Assembly: GCA_946902985.2 (NCBI GenBank)
Contig: OX336388.2
Location: 1,215,610,609 to 1,215,674,608, forward strand
Direction of reading: 5' to 3'
DNA from: Meconema thalassinum
Taxonomy: Eukaryota; Arthropoda; Insecta; Orthoptera; Tettigoniidae
DNA: 64,000 nucleotides
Positions within the stretch are counted from its first letter, which is position 1; every line of letters starts with the position of its first letter. Below are positions 45,089 through 55,795 of the stretch, one piece after another. Below the pieces are notes generated by a model that was given only the letters and a program-made list of their open reading frames with translations, did not search any database and was not told the origin of the DNA. The translations under genes were made by a program, and so were the position numbers.

Positions 45089-46417
45089 TCATTGGTCCGT
45101 TTGTGTCCCTCCGTAGGCTGCCAGGCGATCTCGATGCACAATCTTCATCTTTGTCCTCGGGCTCCGCTGGATCCTGTAGACGACATCGTTGATCCGTTTC
45201 ACGACTCGGTACGGGCCCTCCCAGGACTCCGGCAGTTTGGGTGACAGGCCTTTCTTCCGTAATGGGTTGAAGAGCCAGACCAGGTCGTCCCCGTGGAATC
45301 CGCCGGCATCCGTCCGTTAGTCGTATTGGGTCTTCATTCGGTCGGTCTCGATCCGCAGTTTCCTCCTCGCGAACGTGTGCACGTCCTCCAGTTGGTCGAC
45401 CAGTTCTTGACAATACTGGCTTACCGGGACCGGATCATTCCTAGGTCGGCCGAAGGCAAGATCGACAGGTAGACGGAGTTCCCTCCCAAACGTGGCCCGG
45501 GCTGGTGTGCACCCGGTGGCTTCATGCACGGCGGCGCGGTAGGCCAGGAGAAATAGTGGAAGATGTTTGTCCCAATCCCTCTGGTGCTCGCTGACGACTA
45601 TTCGGAGATGGTTCTCGATGGTGCGATTGAATCGCTCTACCATCCCGTCGGATTGAGGGTGTAGCGGTGTCGTCCTTGTCTTCCGAATTCCCAGCAGCTG
45701 GCATAGGTTCTGGAACACTTGCGACTCGAAGTTCCTCCCTTGAACGGAGTGCAGCTCCAGGGGTACTCCGTACCGGCTGACGAATTCCTTCACCAGGGTC
45801 TCTGCGATCGTCGCGGCTTCTTGGTTAGGGAGCGCATACGCCTCCGGCCATTTGGTGAAGTAGTCGCTGACGACCAATATGTAGCGGTTCCCTGCCTCGC
45901 TCAACGGGAATGGCCCAGCAACATCTATGGTCACTCTCTCCATGGGGCCGCCCACGTTGTAGGTCTTCAGTGGACCCCATCGTCTTCGACCTGGGCCCTT
46001 GCTGGCTGCGCAATCGTGGCACCTCGCGCAGTGGCTCTCCACGTCTGTTCGGCATCCGATCCAGTAGAACCGCTCTCTCAGCTTCTCCAGGGTCTTCTTT
46101 ATCCCTAGGTGTCCACCAGATGATCCTCCGTGGACTTCCTTCAGGACTTCCTCCGTCATAGCCTTTGGTACGACGACTTGTTCCCGAGATGTCTTCCCGT
46201 CGGTGCTCTCCCAGGTCCGGCAGATGAGGCCATCCCTTACAATCAGCGAGTCCCACTGCGCCCAGTAGGACTTGAACTTTGGACTGCAGTCGCTCACAAT
46301 GTTCCACCCGGGTCTGGGAACACAGGCCCTCTTCCATTCGGCTATCAGTCCTAGGTCATCATCATTTGCTTGTGCCCGCGTGAAAGATTCGCGGCTCCAG
46401 CTCCCTCGAAGTTCCAC
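45089..46417 (-). pseudogene. E3 integrase
   Basis: The open frame 45317-46417 holds the zinc-binding region (VHGGSSGGHLGIKKTLEKL, then CRTDVESHCARCHDC). The DDE core follows: first Asp in VTIDVAGPFP, Glu in DGMVERFNRTIE. The middle catalytic residue reads HSVQG (codon 45743-45745 encodes Val) where HSDQG is expected. A TAA at 45317 interrupts the C-terminal region. The frame then continues through a GPY-like segment (WEGPYRVVKR) to TGA at 45089-45091, just before the polypurine tract. There is no chromodomain. Integration by this copy is not expected. Confidence 0.9.
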
Positions 46418-47945
46418 GGAAGTCCTTCGGCACTGTATCCCGGTGTTCTCCTCTCTTCTGGTACAGAAGGTGCAGTCATCGGGGCACGGTCTTCGTGACA
46501 GGGCGTCGTCGTTAGAATGCAGTTGACCTTTCCTGTGCTGGATCTCAAAGTTGTACTGTTGAAGCCTCTATATCCACCGCGCGAGTTGACCCTCGGGCTG
46601 TTTGAAGTTCAGGAGCCACCGCAGGGATGCATGGTCGGTCCTGATGAGAAATTCATGCCCGTACAGGTACTTGTGGAAGTGTTCGATGGTCTTCACGATG
46701 GCGAGCAGTTCCTTCCTGGTGACGCAGTAGTTCCTCTCTGGCTTGGCAAGGCTTTGCTGAAGTAGGCCACTACTCCTCGCCGTCCACTATTTGCGACAGG
46801 ATTCCCCCTATACCAAAGTCACTGGCATCGGTATCGACGATGAACCTTGTTCCAGGTCTGGGGTAGGCCAGAATAGGTGCGGTGCACAGAGCCTGCTTGA
46901 GTTGTTCGAAGGCACTGTGGCATTCTGCTGTCCACGTGAAGAGTTGGTCCTTCTCAGTCAATCGATACAGTGGTTTGGCGATGTCGGCGAATCTTCTCAC
47001 GAAGCGACGGTAATAAGTGCAGAGTCCCAGGAAGCTTCGTAGTTGGGACTTGTCCTTCGAAACTGGCCACTCCCTCACAGCTGCGGTCATTTCTGTGTCG
47101 GTGCGCACCCCTTCCTCCGAGACGATATGCCCAAGGTACTGGACCTGCTTCTGGAAGAGCTGACACTTCTTGGGGCTCAACTTCAGCTGGGAAGCCCGTA
47201 GCTTCATCAAGATCTCCTTCAGGTTGCTGTAGTGCTCCTCGAAGCTTCCTCCCAGAACGATGACTTCGCCTAGGTAGACCAGGCAGGTCTTCCAGTGTAG
47301 TCCCCTCAGAATGGACTCAATTAGCCTTTCGAAGGTCGCAGGGGCGTTGCACAGACCGAATGGCATGTCGGTGAACTGCCAGAGCCCGCTGCCCACAGAG
47401 AACGCAGTTTTCTCGCGGTCCTTAGGGTGGACCTGCACCTGCCGGTAGCCTCTCTTCAAATCCAAGGTGGAGAACCATCTTGACCTTGATATGGTGTCCA
47501 GGGTGTCGTCGATCCGGGGTAGAGGGTAGCTGTCCTTCTTCGTGACGTCATTCACCCGCCTGTAATCCACGCAGAACCTGGTGGAACCGTCCTTCTTCTT
47601 CACTAGCACGACCGGAGAACTCGAAGGACTATGTGATGGCTCGATCACTCTTTGCTCCTTCATCTCTTCTACCATCCGGTCGACTTCGGCTTGCTTGGCG
47701 AGCGGGACACGTCGGAATGGGGCCCTAATCGGTGCGCTGTCCCCAACGTCGATTCTGTGCAGGACCAAGCTTGTCCTGCCGAAGTCTTTGCTCCCCACGG
47801 AGAAGACATCCTGGAAGTGTAGCAGGTCCCGAAGTTGGCGTGATTGTTCCTCGTCTAAATGGTCCTGGGATCCTTGGTACAGCTTCTGTAGTTCTTCTGG
47901 CAGGGTGCGTCTTCTTCGGTTGTCCGTCTGCAGGTGTCCGTCCAT
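46418..47945 (-). pseudogene. pol: E3 reverse transcriptase-RNase H
   Basis: The frame 46770-47945 (391 aa) covers the RT: VVLVKKKDGSTRFCVDYRRV (fingers), FSTLDLKRGYRQVQVHP (palm Asp), FGLCNAPATFERL (motif B). The YXDD box is changed to YLGE: Gly codon 47268-47270, Glu codon 47265-47267. RNase H begins with FIVDTDASDFGIGGILSQ. A one-base deletion near 46773 creates a stop after VDGEE, and RNase H residues then continue in shifted frames (KELLAIVKTIEHF, DHASLRWLLNFKQPEGQLAR), with a further stop and the HSNDDALSRRPC linker near 46510. Polymerase activity should be lost because both catalytic palm Asp residues are replaced. Confidence 0.9.
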
Positions 47946-48084
47946 CGGGTCTGTGATGCGGGCAATCCAGGTAACGGGCTCGCAGACTCCTAGGTTGGTG
48001 TCCCGGTGACCGTAATATCGTAGTCGTTCAGGTTGGACAGGCGGACGTACGGCCGAGACGTCGTGTTGATGAGAGTCTTGGCAA

Positions 48085-48650
48085 CTAGCAATCCTTTTGT
48101 CTGGATCTCCTCATATTTCGCCCGATGACAGCCGCCACTCCCTCAGTAGTTCCGTCGACAATTACGGCAGCGCTAACCTCCGTCCTGGCGGGAACGATGA
48201 CGTCTTCTCTCAGCCTTACTCGTCGTGCGGTGATGGACTCGTGTGCTGGTTGCAGAGCAAGTTCCTCACCTCTGAAGTGCAGAGTGTTGGTACTCAGGTC
48301 CAAGATGATGTCCTTCTGTTCCAGAAAGTCCAGTCCGATGATTACTTCGTTTGATACGTCAGCCACAAGCACTGGATGCTTCACCGCCCGTCGACCAACG
48401 ACGAACTCCAGTGATGCTTCGCCATGTACCGGTGCAGTCTCTCCAGTCGCGGTTATTAGTTGGAGGTTCCTTTGTGTGGGCTGCACTCTCTACCTCGGGA
48501 TCACGGTGGGATTAACGATGGTCCTCGACACTCCCGTGTCGATCAGCATGGGCCAGCTCACTCCGTTGATGACTCCGTCGACCATCAGGCTGCTATTATC
48601 CCTCCGCAACTTCGTCACACGAACTTGGCTGCCGGGGCTTGACGACTGTC
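48085..48650 (-). pseudogene. E3 protease
   Basis: The active site reads LIDTGVSRTIVNPTVIP; DTG is intact, with Val in place of the usual Ala/Ser. A TAG near 48493 interrupts it where E2 has a Trp codon. The open frame 48085-48486 continues with ITATGETAPVHGE and VIIGLDFLEQKDIILD. The frame is lost near 48120, and the linker to RT is frameshifted. Confidence 0.82.
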
Positions 48651-48679
48651 ACAAGCCAACCTTTGCCCCCCAAGGCTGG

Positions 48680-50109
48680 CTAATACTCGTCTCCCTGGGC
48701 CGCGCGGTTTTCAGACGACTGATTTCCCGTCGGATACCCTCGGCGGCGGCGATCACCGCAGTCCTTGCTCAGGTGGCCTTTCTTACCGCAGGTCCAGCAA
48801 GTCGGTAGTCCTCTTCCGGGCCGCCTCTCCGGTTGTCTTCCAGCGGTGTCGTTGCTGGTGGCGCCGCGACTATCGAAGAAACGGCTTAGCGCCTCCATCA
48901 ATTCGTCGGCCAGGGGCTTGGTCTCGTTGGTTTTTACAGGTTCGTCGACGTCCACTTAACGCACCCGCGCGTGCATTCTAGATGCCTGTTTTGCCGTCTC
49001 GAACTCAAGTGCGTGGCTCAGCGCATCTGCCAGGGTCTTATTGCGCGCGAGTCGCAGCGCCTGTTGAGTGTCCGAGTCCCGTAGCCCGTCGGTGAAGGTC
49101 TGCGTCGCAATCTGTTCCAGAAAGTCGACCGGTGCTGTTGGATAAGCGAGCCTTACGAGGCGTGCGATGTCCATCTCGAACTCCTGCAGGGTTTCCGCGT
49201 TCTTTTGTACCCGGGTCCGGAGCTGCATCTGGTAGGCCTGCTGAAGATGGCTATCTCCATATCGGGACTCCATATGGGCGATTAGTGAAGCGTAGTCCTG
49301 GGATCCAGTCGGGATGGCCTGAAGGACGTTAAGGGCGTCCCCTCTCAGCGATACAATGAGAGCTGTAGCCTTTTCCGTGCTGTTCCAGTTGTTTATGGAA
49401 CAGGCTACCTCGAACTGACGTAAGTAGGTGCTCCACGGGACCTTTCCGTCGAAGGTTGGGGGCGTCACTCTGCTATGTTCCGTTCCTGATATTCCCGGCG
49501 TAACGGTGGGCGGGCGTTGGTGCAGCTCGTCAACTTCCTCTTGTAGAGCGTTGAATCTCGCTTCCATCCCCGTCGGCGGGCGTTGGCTCAGCTCAGCAAT
49601 TTCCTTTTGTAAAGCGTTGAATTTCTCTTCCACCCCTGTCAGTGGGCGTTGGCGCAGCTCGGCAACTTCCTTTTGTAAGGCGTTGAATTTCTCCTCCACC
49701 CCCATCAGCGGGCGTTGGCGCAGCTCGGCAACTTCCACTTGTAAGGCCTCGAACTTCTTTTCCACTGCCGTGACTTCCTCACGCAGACCCAGTTCTAATT
49801 TCTTGAGGTCCTGTGTCAACTTATTCTGTCCGTCTTCCATCTTCTTCTGGCCGTCCTCTATCCTCTTCAGGTCCTCCGCTAGCTTATTTTGACCGTCTTC
49901 CATCTTCTTCTGGCCGTCTTCTAGTTTGGCAGTTAGGTCCTCGGCTAACTTCTTCTGGCCGTCTTCTAGTTTGGCAGTTAGGTCCTCGGCTAACTTCTTC
50001 TGGCCGTCCTCCACTTCTTCTGGCCGTCCTCCATCTTCTTCTGGCCGTCTTCCATCTTGGCTTCCATGCCAATTAACTTTTCTAGCAATGCTGCAAATTG
50101 CGCTTCCAT
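48680..50109 (-). pseudogene. gag: E3 gag with internal repeats and zinc knuckle
   Basis: The start ATG is at 50107-50109 (MEAQFAALLEKLIG). A small deletion near 50012 breaks the frame, which resumes as a 352-aa frame (48956-50014). The N-terminus is a coiled coil with tandem EDGQKKLAEDLTAKL units, then four copies of a VEEKFNALQKEVAELRQRP-type unit. The capsid part is TPPTFDGKVPWSTYLRQFEV to TQTFTDGLRDSDTQQALRLA. A TAA at 48956-48958 replaces the Gln codon seen in E2, after MHARVR. The same frame continues to the nucleocapsid CCHC knuckle CWTCGKKGHLSKDC near 48770-48815. Confidence 0.9.
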
Positions 50110-50229
50110 TTTAGATGTTTGTCTTGTAAAGGGCATGCACTCACAGGAATTTTTTTTAAAAAATGACCTGCTCGGGTTTTGAAACCAGGGCCGTCAGGTG
50201 TTGTGCTTGTGTTTGAGTTCGTAATCCGG

Positions 50230-50241
50230 CTTCTGACACCA
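50230..50241 (-). promoter_or_regulatory. E3 primer binding site, tRNA-Leu type
   Basis: The minus strand reads TGGTGTCAGAAG two bases inside the 5' LTR, identical to E2. Confidence 0.78.
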
Positions 50242-50243
50242 GT

Positions 50244-51041
50244 TGTTACGTGCCAACCCCTACTGGCACTTTTGTTAACTGGATTACGGTGGGTTGAAGC
50301 ACAACACAGATTGTTCCTTTAAAGAAATAATTAACTTTATTGCGGCCAGAAAGATACACCACTCAACAGCAAATACAAGCAATTAGAACCTTACTCCTGT
50401 TTGCTCAAGTCTCTTTCTTATAGAGCGCTCTTGCCCCTTTCACTTAGTCATGCAGCTAATCCTCCACTAATGAGACCCGTGTCCTCGCTAGGAATACCTG
50501 CACCTCTTCCTTATGTACACAAACTACAGTTACTTACGATAACCTGCTACATGCTGCTTCGCTGTCCACAAGCTGGGAAACAATGTCACTGGATTTCGTA
50601 ACTCGCACGGCACTTCGCCACAATACCTCTGTCGCTCAGTGAAATCACACTCGCTCAAAACACAGGCAGTCCCCTGTATGCTTCTCACTCCCTCGCTGTC
50701 AAGGAAATCAGCTTCACTAGGGGTTTCGCAAGTCACGTCACCACACTTCTGTCGCTCAGGATAAACGCTCGCACTAGCTCGAAACACACACACACACACT
50801 GCTTGACAGGTCGCTCTTATATAGCAGGCCGGTGACTCAATAAATACTTCTAGACCCATCCAGGGTTCACGGCTTCTCGAGGTTTCCATCACTGGCTGGG
50901 TCACGAATATTCTGGACCATCCCTTTGTCCTAGTAGTCCTGTTGCGTAAGGCGTACGCAATACACTGAGGCAGAGCACAGCCCAGCCCGGGGCAGTTGTG
51001 ACTCATGCGGCGAGTGACGAAACAAACTCACAGCCGTAACA
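50244..51041 (-). repeat. E3 5' LTR (798 bp)
   Basis: Pairs with 44257-45052; several small indels (for example the GCACGGCACTTC stretch near 50607 is absent from the other LTR). Contains TTATATAGCAGG near 50817. Confidence 0.9.
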
Positions 51042-51529
51042 ATACCGTGGTTCCTATACTGACGATACCACCAGGTGGAACCATCAACCTTTGGACTTAT
51101 TTGGCTTCCGTATATTCAAGAGCTTTGTCTAGAGCTTTACCAATACCTACCCAACTTTTGGGTGGCGCGTCGATGGGAACTTCGTCCAGTGCAATAACAT
51201 TCTTCAGATGCATTAGCGTCTTTATAAGCAGTTTTGTGCATCAGTGTCTCATACGCTCTTCCAATACACTTGGTATCGAAGCTACTGGCTACTGGCCAAA
51301 ACCCTTTGCACATCAAGTGAAATACTGTTTTGACATCGGTAGCGTGCTTTGTTGATTGAGTTGACGTGCCTGGTTTTTTACCTGTAGCTGGTGCCAGAGA
51401 TCTCGTTATTTTGATCATTGTTATGTTGCAATTCACAATACAAGTGCATTGGAAATGATGAATGTATTATTCGCGAAGTAGCATAGATTTATTTATTTTG
51501 ATTTATTTGTATATGTATTTATTATATTA
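51042..51529. other. No recognisable feature
   Basis: A minus-strand open frame at 51137-51436 is not recognised. Confidence 0.4.
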
Positions 51530-51865
51530 TTTCCGATTAGTCCCCGTCAGGAGAGCGTGTGAACTTGAGCCAATCACAGCTTCACTTCCTTTTTCTCTCT
51601 TCTTTTCTTCCCAAAACCTCTTCATTAGTTCTCTGTGCTTTTTCTTACTTTCCTCTGTCCATTTTTTTCTTGACGTGCCCTTCCTTGAGACTTGTACAAT
51701 TTTCGTATTTCTGATTTTATTTGTAAATTGTTATCTGTCCTTAATGTCGTCTTCAGATATTTTTAGTAATTCCATGCCTTCATGTACTTCTTTTATCCAA
51801 CTGGTCTTTAATTTACTCGTATTCACGATATTGAAAATCTTCTTAGTGAGTCTATCCTATTTTAA
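51530..51865 (-). pseudogene. LINE 3'-terminal coding relic
   Basis: The minus strand reads MELLKISEDDIKDR, a stop, then RKGTSRKKWTEESKKKHREL and MKRFWEEKREKGS. This is the basic C-terminal tail seen in the same LINE class as 39548-39730 (WT.ER...H...MK.(Y/F)W). The plus-strand 160-aa ORF over it (51462-51944) is low-complexity shadow. Confidence 0.6.
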
Positions 51866-52544
51866 GTGTCCATTTATGTATTTATTTATTTATTTATTTA
51901 TAGTTGTTACGCGTTATTTTACTTGCATCGCCATGTTCAAGTGAAGTAAACTTGATGGAGTTGCATTATTCTTCAGAATGATTGGCATAGTTTAATCGCA
52001 CCATCGAAAATCCTAACCTTCATTTCATATTACTGTTTAGCTTCTTACATTTCGAGGCAAATATATACGCTGTAGAATATCACTATGTTATAAATATATC
52101 TAACGTTTACAAGCGCTTGGTTGAAGTAATCTACAACTTATTTAATTCATTTGCCTTTCTTTTCGCGTAAAATAACGAGTAATGTCAAATGAGACTTCAA
52201 AATACGCTGGGCAGACCTGACCCATACGCCAACAACCCTTCCCTCTCTAACCCCACTCCTAAACGCTCGTTTGTTTCCTGTACAGTACTGAACAGCTCTT
52301 AGCCCTCGGAAATCACGCGGAGCTAGTTAGTTAGTTATTGAGGTTTTAAGGGGCGGAACAGCGGAGCTAATGGCATACAAGCAGCGCGCGCGGAGTCTCA
52401 GAACCTATACATTCAGAGGGTCCTAACTGCGGCGAAATTGTCCATGTGTTTACGCGGGACCGATCGCTGAACCTGATAAAATGCAATTGAGCTATTTTTC
52501 TATTTAAAATATGACGTCGAGTTGGTGATGTTCCTTTGTAAGAT
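51866..52544. other. No recognisable feature
   Basis: Contains a short TTTA microsatellite (51876-51900). No domain found. Confidence 0.4.
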
Positions 52545-53520
52545 AAGTTCACTTATGTGACTTTCAAAAACCCGATAAACATAAAACCAACATGGAGCCC
52601 AAGCAAAATTCAAATATTTAAATGGACTTTTCAGGCGATTTATTCACCCATGCGAAGTGAAATTTGGCAGGGTAAATTTTTATAGCCCTACAAGTCTTTA
52701 TTAAAATCTAAAGGGTTCAATTATTGTTTTGTTAAACTCAAGATGGCGGTGGTGTGATATTTAAAAATTATGTTTTTATATCTTGTGTCCTAATCAAGTG
52801 ATCGAAATAGAAGTTTGTATGATGAACCTACGCAATAATCTTAATCTATAGCCTACACAAAAACAATCCAACACGGCAGCCATGCGAAGTATTTCACCGG
52901 TTCTCAATGTCTACAAATCTATTACAGCAATTAATAGGTAATGTTGTATGTTGACAGGGGTCATTAAAATAAATTCATTTTAACCTGAACCATTAATAAC
53001 CTGAACACAAAACCAACACGACGCGACGGCCACGCGGAATTCAAATATTTAAATGGGATTTTCTCGCGACTTAATCATCAGTGCGCAGTGAAACTTGGCA
53101 CGATAAATATTTATACAAAGTCAACAAAAGTCAACCCCTGGCACTATACAGCACATGACGGGCTAAGGCCGACCAAGCGACCGCTGCCCAGCCATTTGGC
53201 CTGCAGATAATGGGGTGACGCGTGATCAGCGCGTCGGGTCCCCTCGGCCGTTAATCTTGGTATTCGTGATCGGGGCGCTGTCTCACTGTCAGACAGCTAC
53301 TCAATTGTCCTCACGAGGCTGAGTGCACCCCGTTCCAACCCTCACGTCAGTTTTAAAATCCCTGACGGAGCCGGGGATCGAACCCGGGGCCTCCGGGTGA
53401 GAGGCAGGCGCGCTACCCCAACACCACGGGGCCGGCAAAATATTTATACAAGGTTTAATATACTGGGGTGGTCAAACGATTGTACCCAATTCTGAAGGGT
53501 TATTCCCTAATCCTTAAAAT
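52545..53520 (+). repeat. Divergent copy of the element A repeat, split by a SINE
   Basis: CTTATGTGACTTTCAAAAAC, AAACCAACATGGAGCCCAAG, CAAGATGGCGGTGGTG and CAATCCAACACGGCAGCCATG align in order with element A. ATGGCGG-like boxes are at 52592, 52743, 52873 and about 53018 (roughly 130-151 bp apart). No clear ends were found, so it is a fragment. A SINE interrupts it at 53119-53437. Confidence 0.6.
53119..53437 (-). mobile_element. tRNA-derived SINE, family 1, minus strand (319 bp)
   Basis: Target duplication AAATATTTATACAA at 53105-53118 and 53438-53451. Reverse complement of the SINE at 31950-32282 with few differences; B-box GGGTTCGATCCCCGGC on the minus strand. Confidence 0.88.
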
Positions 53521-53524
53521 ATTT

Positions 53525-53745
53525 ACATCATCATCATCATCATGATCCGGCTCCAGTTTCCCGGGTGCGGTGAATAAGCGCTCTCCATTTAGTTCTCTCC
53601 AAGAATGTCTCCCCCTCCACGACCTGCTCCAAATCCAGACCTGTCCCTGCAAGATCATTTCTAACCTGCTCGATCCATCTCTTCCTTGGTCGACCTCTTG
53701 GTCTCTTGCCTTTCAGTTCTTTCTCAAACCACACTCAAGCTGTTC
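53525..53745 (-). pseudogene. LINE 3' end, RTE-like, 5'-truncated
   Basis: The minus-strand frame reads KGKRPRGRPRKRWIEQVRND, then LERTKWRALIHRTRETGAGS. This is the typical extreme C-terminus of insect RTE/CR1-type LINE proteins, followed at once by a (GAT)n 3' tail (53525-53542, CATCAT on plus). Severe 5' truncation is usual for target-primed insertion. About 64 codons survive. Confidence 0.75.
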
Positions 53746-53775
53746 TATGTTTTACATGAGATTAATTAATACTCT

Positions 53776-53818
53776 TGGATGACCAGTTTCGATCGTCAAG
53801 CGATCATCATCAGATCGC
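53776..53818 (-). ncRNA. Hammerhead-like ribozyme motif
   Basis: Minus strand: core CTGATGA (53807-53813), one extra T, stem II GATCG/CGATC with loop CTTGA (53791-53805), GAAA (53787-53790). Minimal stem III is in ACTGGT, with cleavage triplet GTC (53781-53783). Stem I has only three contiguous pairs (GAT/ATC) before a mismatch. Same plan as 24622 and 38914, so probably a PLE remnant. Confidence 0.55.
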
Positions 53819-54339
53819 TTACATTTAGGCTATTAAATCTATGTCTAAAAGTATGGGTGAAAGTATTTACAATATGCGGGCTTATTTAGTTGCAGTTGTA
53901 GTTAAAATAATGCAATTAGTCAATATGTGTCAGTTATAGTCTAGCCTATGAGATGTTTTGTTAAATACTGAAAGTGGTGATTGACCTCCAAATTCACATA
54001 TTCACACTAAGCAAGCAAGCTGTGGTACATTAGTCGGCACTGTCCAAGCATTTGCCTAGAACTGCAAATGAAAACTATATAAGACACGCAGTCGTGTTCA
54101 CCCCTGGACCCAATGTGTTCGTGGTAATCAGCATGCTGATAAGCCAGGCAGTATAAATACGTTCATCACACAGGACTCATTCGACAAATCGGTTATTGGT
54201 CAAGTCATGGCACCATGGGCGTGGATCAACTGGCTAAAACTGTTCTTCTTGGTATGTTATTGCCTACCTTATCAATGTTATCGTTGTTGTTAATACGTTT
54301 GGGATATACTGGGCATCAGCACCCTGTACTTGAGTGTGT
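53819..54339. other. No recognisable feature
   Basis: May include more of a PLE remnant next to the ribozyme motif, but no coding residues are visible. Confidence 0.4.
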
Positions 54340-54546
54340 GTAACTGTAATTGGAGGATTGAGGGTAGGGTAGGGCTTGAAATAAGGTACCGTACTATTCC
54401 GGCATTTGTCTGGAGGGAGAGTGGAATAAAACCGGGAGATATATGTTGTCAGGGCCGGTCTTCGAACTTAAGATGCTCAGGTTTGCAGCAGCTCCTTCCC
54501 ACAGTCGTGCTGAGTGATTAAACGCTCACGGCTAAGCCGCGGGGCT
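54340..54546 (-). repeat. Decayed tRNA-derived SINE
   Basis: The minus strand has GCCCCGCGGCTTAGCCGTGA, a degenerate B-box-like AAGTTCGAAGACCGG, and body phrases (TATTCCGGCATTTGTCTGGA on plus) similar to common insect SINE bodies. No target duplication was found. Confidence 0.5.
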
Positions 54547-54746
54547 TATTGTTATCATCTACTATCAGCAACCTTTCATGAACTTGATATCAAACGTGAA
54601 ATGTTATTCATTGTCAATGAGGAATAAGTTGCATTTCATTTTAATTTGATATAACTACAGGCATATTTTTAGATTAATTTTACGAGAATAATGGAATTTA
54701 TTCTTTTGATTATTACAATTTATACTCAGCATTGCATTATTGTATT

Positions 54747-55079
54747 GAATGAAAATCAACAGCCTGCTTTCAGTCTCCGACCGGGTCAGGAATGGAATGA
54801 ATGAAGCCCCCATCTAGCGGCGAGGATATGGACTGTGCCGGCTGCCGAGGCCTGACGCACTCCTCTGGGGCAATGATTAAATGAATGACAGATGAAATAA
54901 AATGATAGTGGAGAGTGTTGCTGGAATGAAATTTTGACAGGGAAAACCGGAGTATCCGGAGAAAAACCTGTCTGCCTCCGTTTTGTCCAGCACAGATCTC
55001 ACATGGAGTGACCGGGATTTGAACCACGGACCCAGCGGTGAGAGGCCGGCGTGCTGCCGCCTAAGCCACGGAGGCTTTA
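54747..55079 (-). mobile_element. tRNA-derived SINE (333 bp)
   Basis: Target duplication CATTATTGTATT at 54735-54746 and 55080-55091. The minus-strand head reads GCCTCCGTGGCTTAGGCGGC with B-box GTGGTTCAAATCCCGG. The body includes GCCGCTAGATGGGGGCTTCA and the tail GATTTTCATTC. A well-preserved copy. Confidence 0.88.
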
Positions 55080-55091
55080 CATTATTGTATT

Positions 55092-55790
55092 AAAAAATTA
55101 AAACTTTTTGATGTGTAACATACGTATTTCCACTCGGTTACTGGATATTTTTAATGTGTAACATTTTTCCACTTGGTTGCTGTAGGCCTACACTGTATAT
55201 ACATATATATCCTATATATTGTGGGGGTGATTTTGTAAAAAAAAAGGACGGAAGTGGGACGGAAACAATGAGAGCGCGCGGTGGCGGAGATTGATACAAC
55301 GAAGTACTGTCGGCCATGTGGCTATGTGGAATGTAAATCGCATATGGTTTATTTCAAGGCTTGGAGGCCCCATTAAAGATATTCCTACAATAAATCATCT
55401 TCAAACTGTCGTTCTTTGGTGTGAAAATATTCATTATATCATATTTGCTGAAAACAATTATGATTTATTAAATCTTCTACTTTCGCTGTGTTCTTATTTA
55501 ATGGAAGCACTCGAGGTACTGTCGGCCAAAATACAGCACTTTATACTTGCTTATACTTGCTGAAAGGATTTGCCACTGGAGTTTTACAAGTAGTTATTGC
55601 AGAAATAATAGTAATGAGAACTTACCGATGGTAATAACACGAAGGAATCCTTCATGTTTGCTGGCACAAGGTAGCACTATGAGTTCATTCTTTTAAAATA
55701 TGCGAGTAAGTAATATGAAATTATTCGAATGAATATTTTAGTGCGGATCTTCTTCATACTTTTAGGTATTTCTACAATTTTACATTTCTT
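55092..55790. other. No recognisable feature
   Basis: AT-rich, with an open frame 55291-55563 that I do not recognise. Confidence 0.4.
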
Positions 55791-55795
55791 CTTAG

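Larger units (their letters stand above)
44257..51041 (-). mobile_element. Gypsy-type LTR retrotransposon E3, full length, inactivated
   Basis: LTRs TGTTACG...CGTAACA at 44257-45052 and 50244-51041. The flanks are ATAT and ATAC, a 4-bp target duplication with one mismatch. On the minus strand the order is gag, zinc knuckle, protease, RT, RNase H, integrase, as in Ty3/gypsy. All domains are present but interrupted by several stops and frameshifts. The RT box reads YLGE and the integrase second Asp is Val. Closest relative in the window is E2; their LTRs share ends and internal blocks but are distinct subfamilies. Confidence 0.93.

Noticed and set aside
51462..51944. 160-aa hydrophobic ORF resembling a membrane protein
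   Set aside because: The minus strand reads a LINE C-terminal tail; hydrophobicity on plus comes from its lysine-rich codons reversed.
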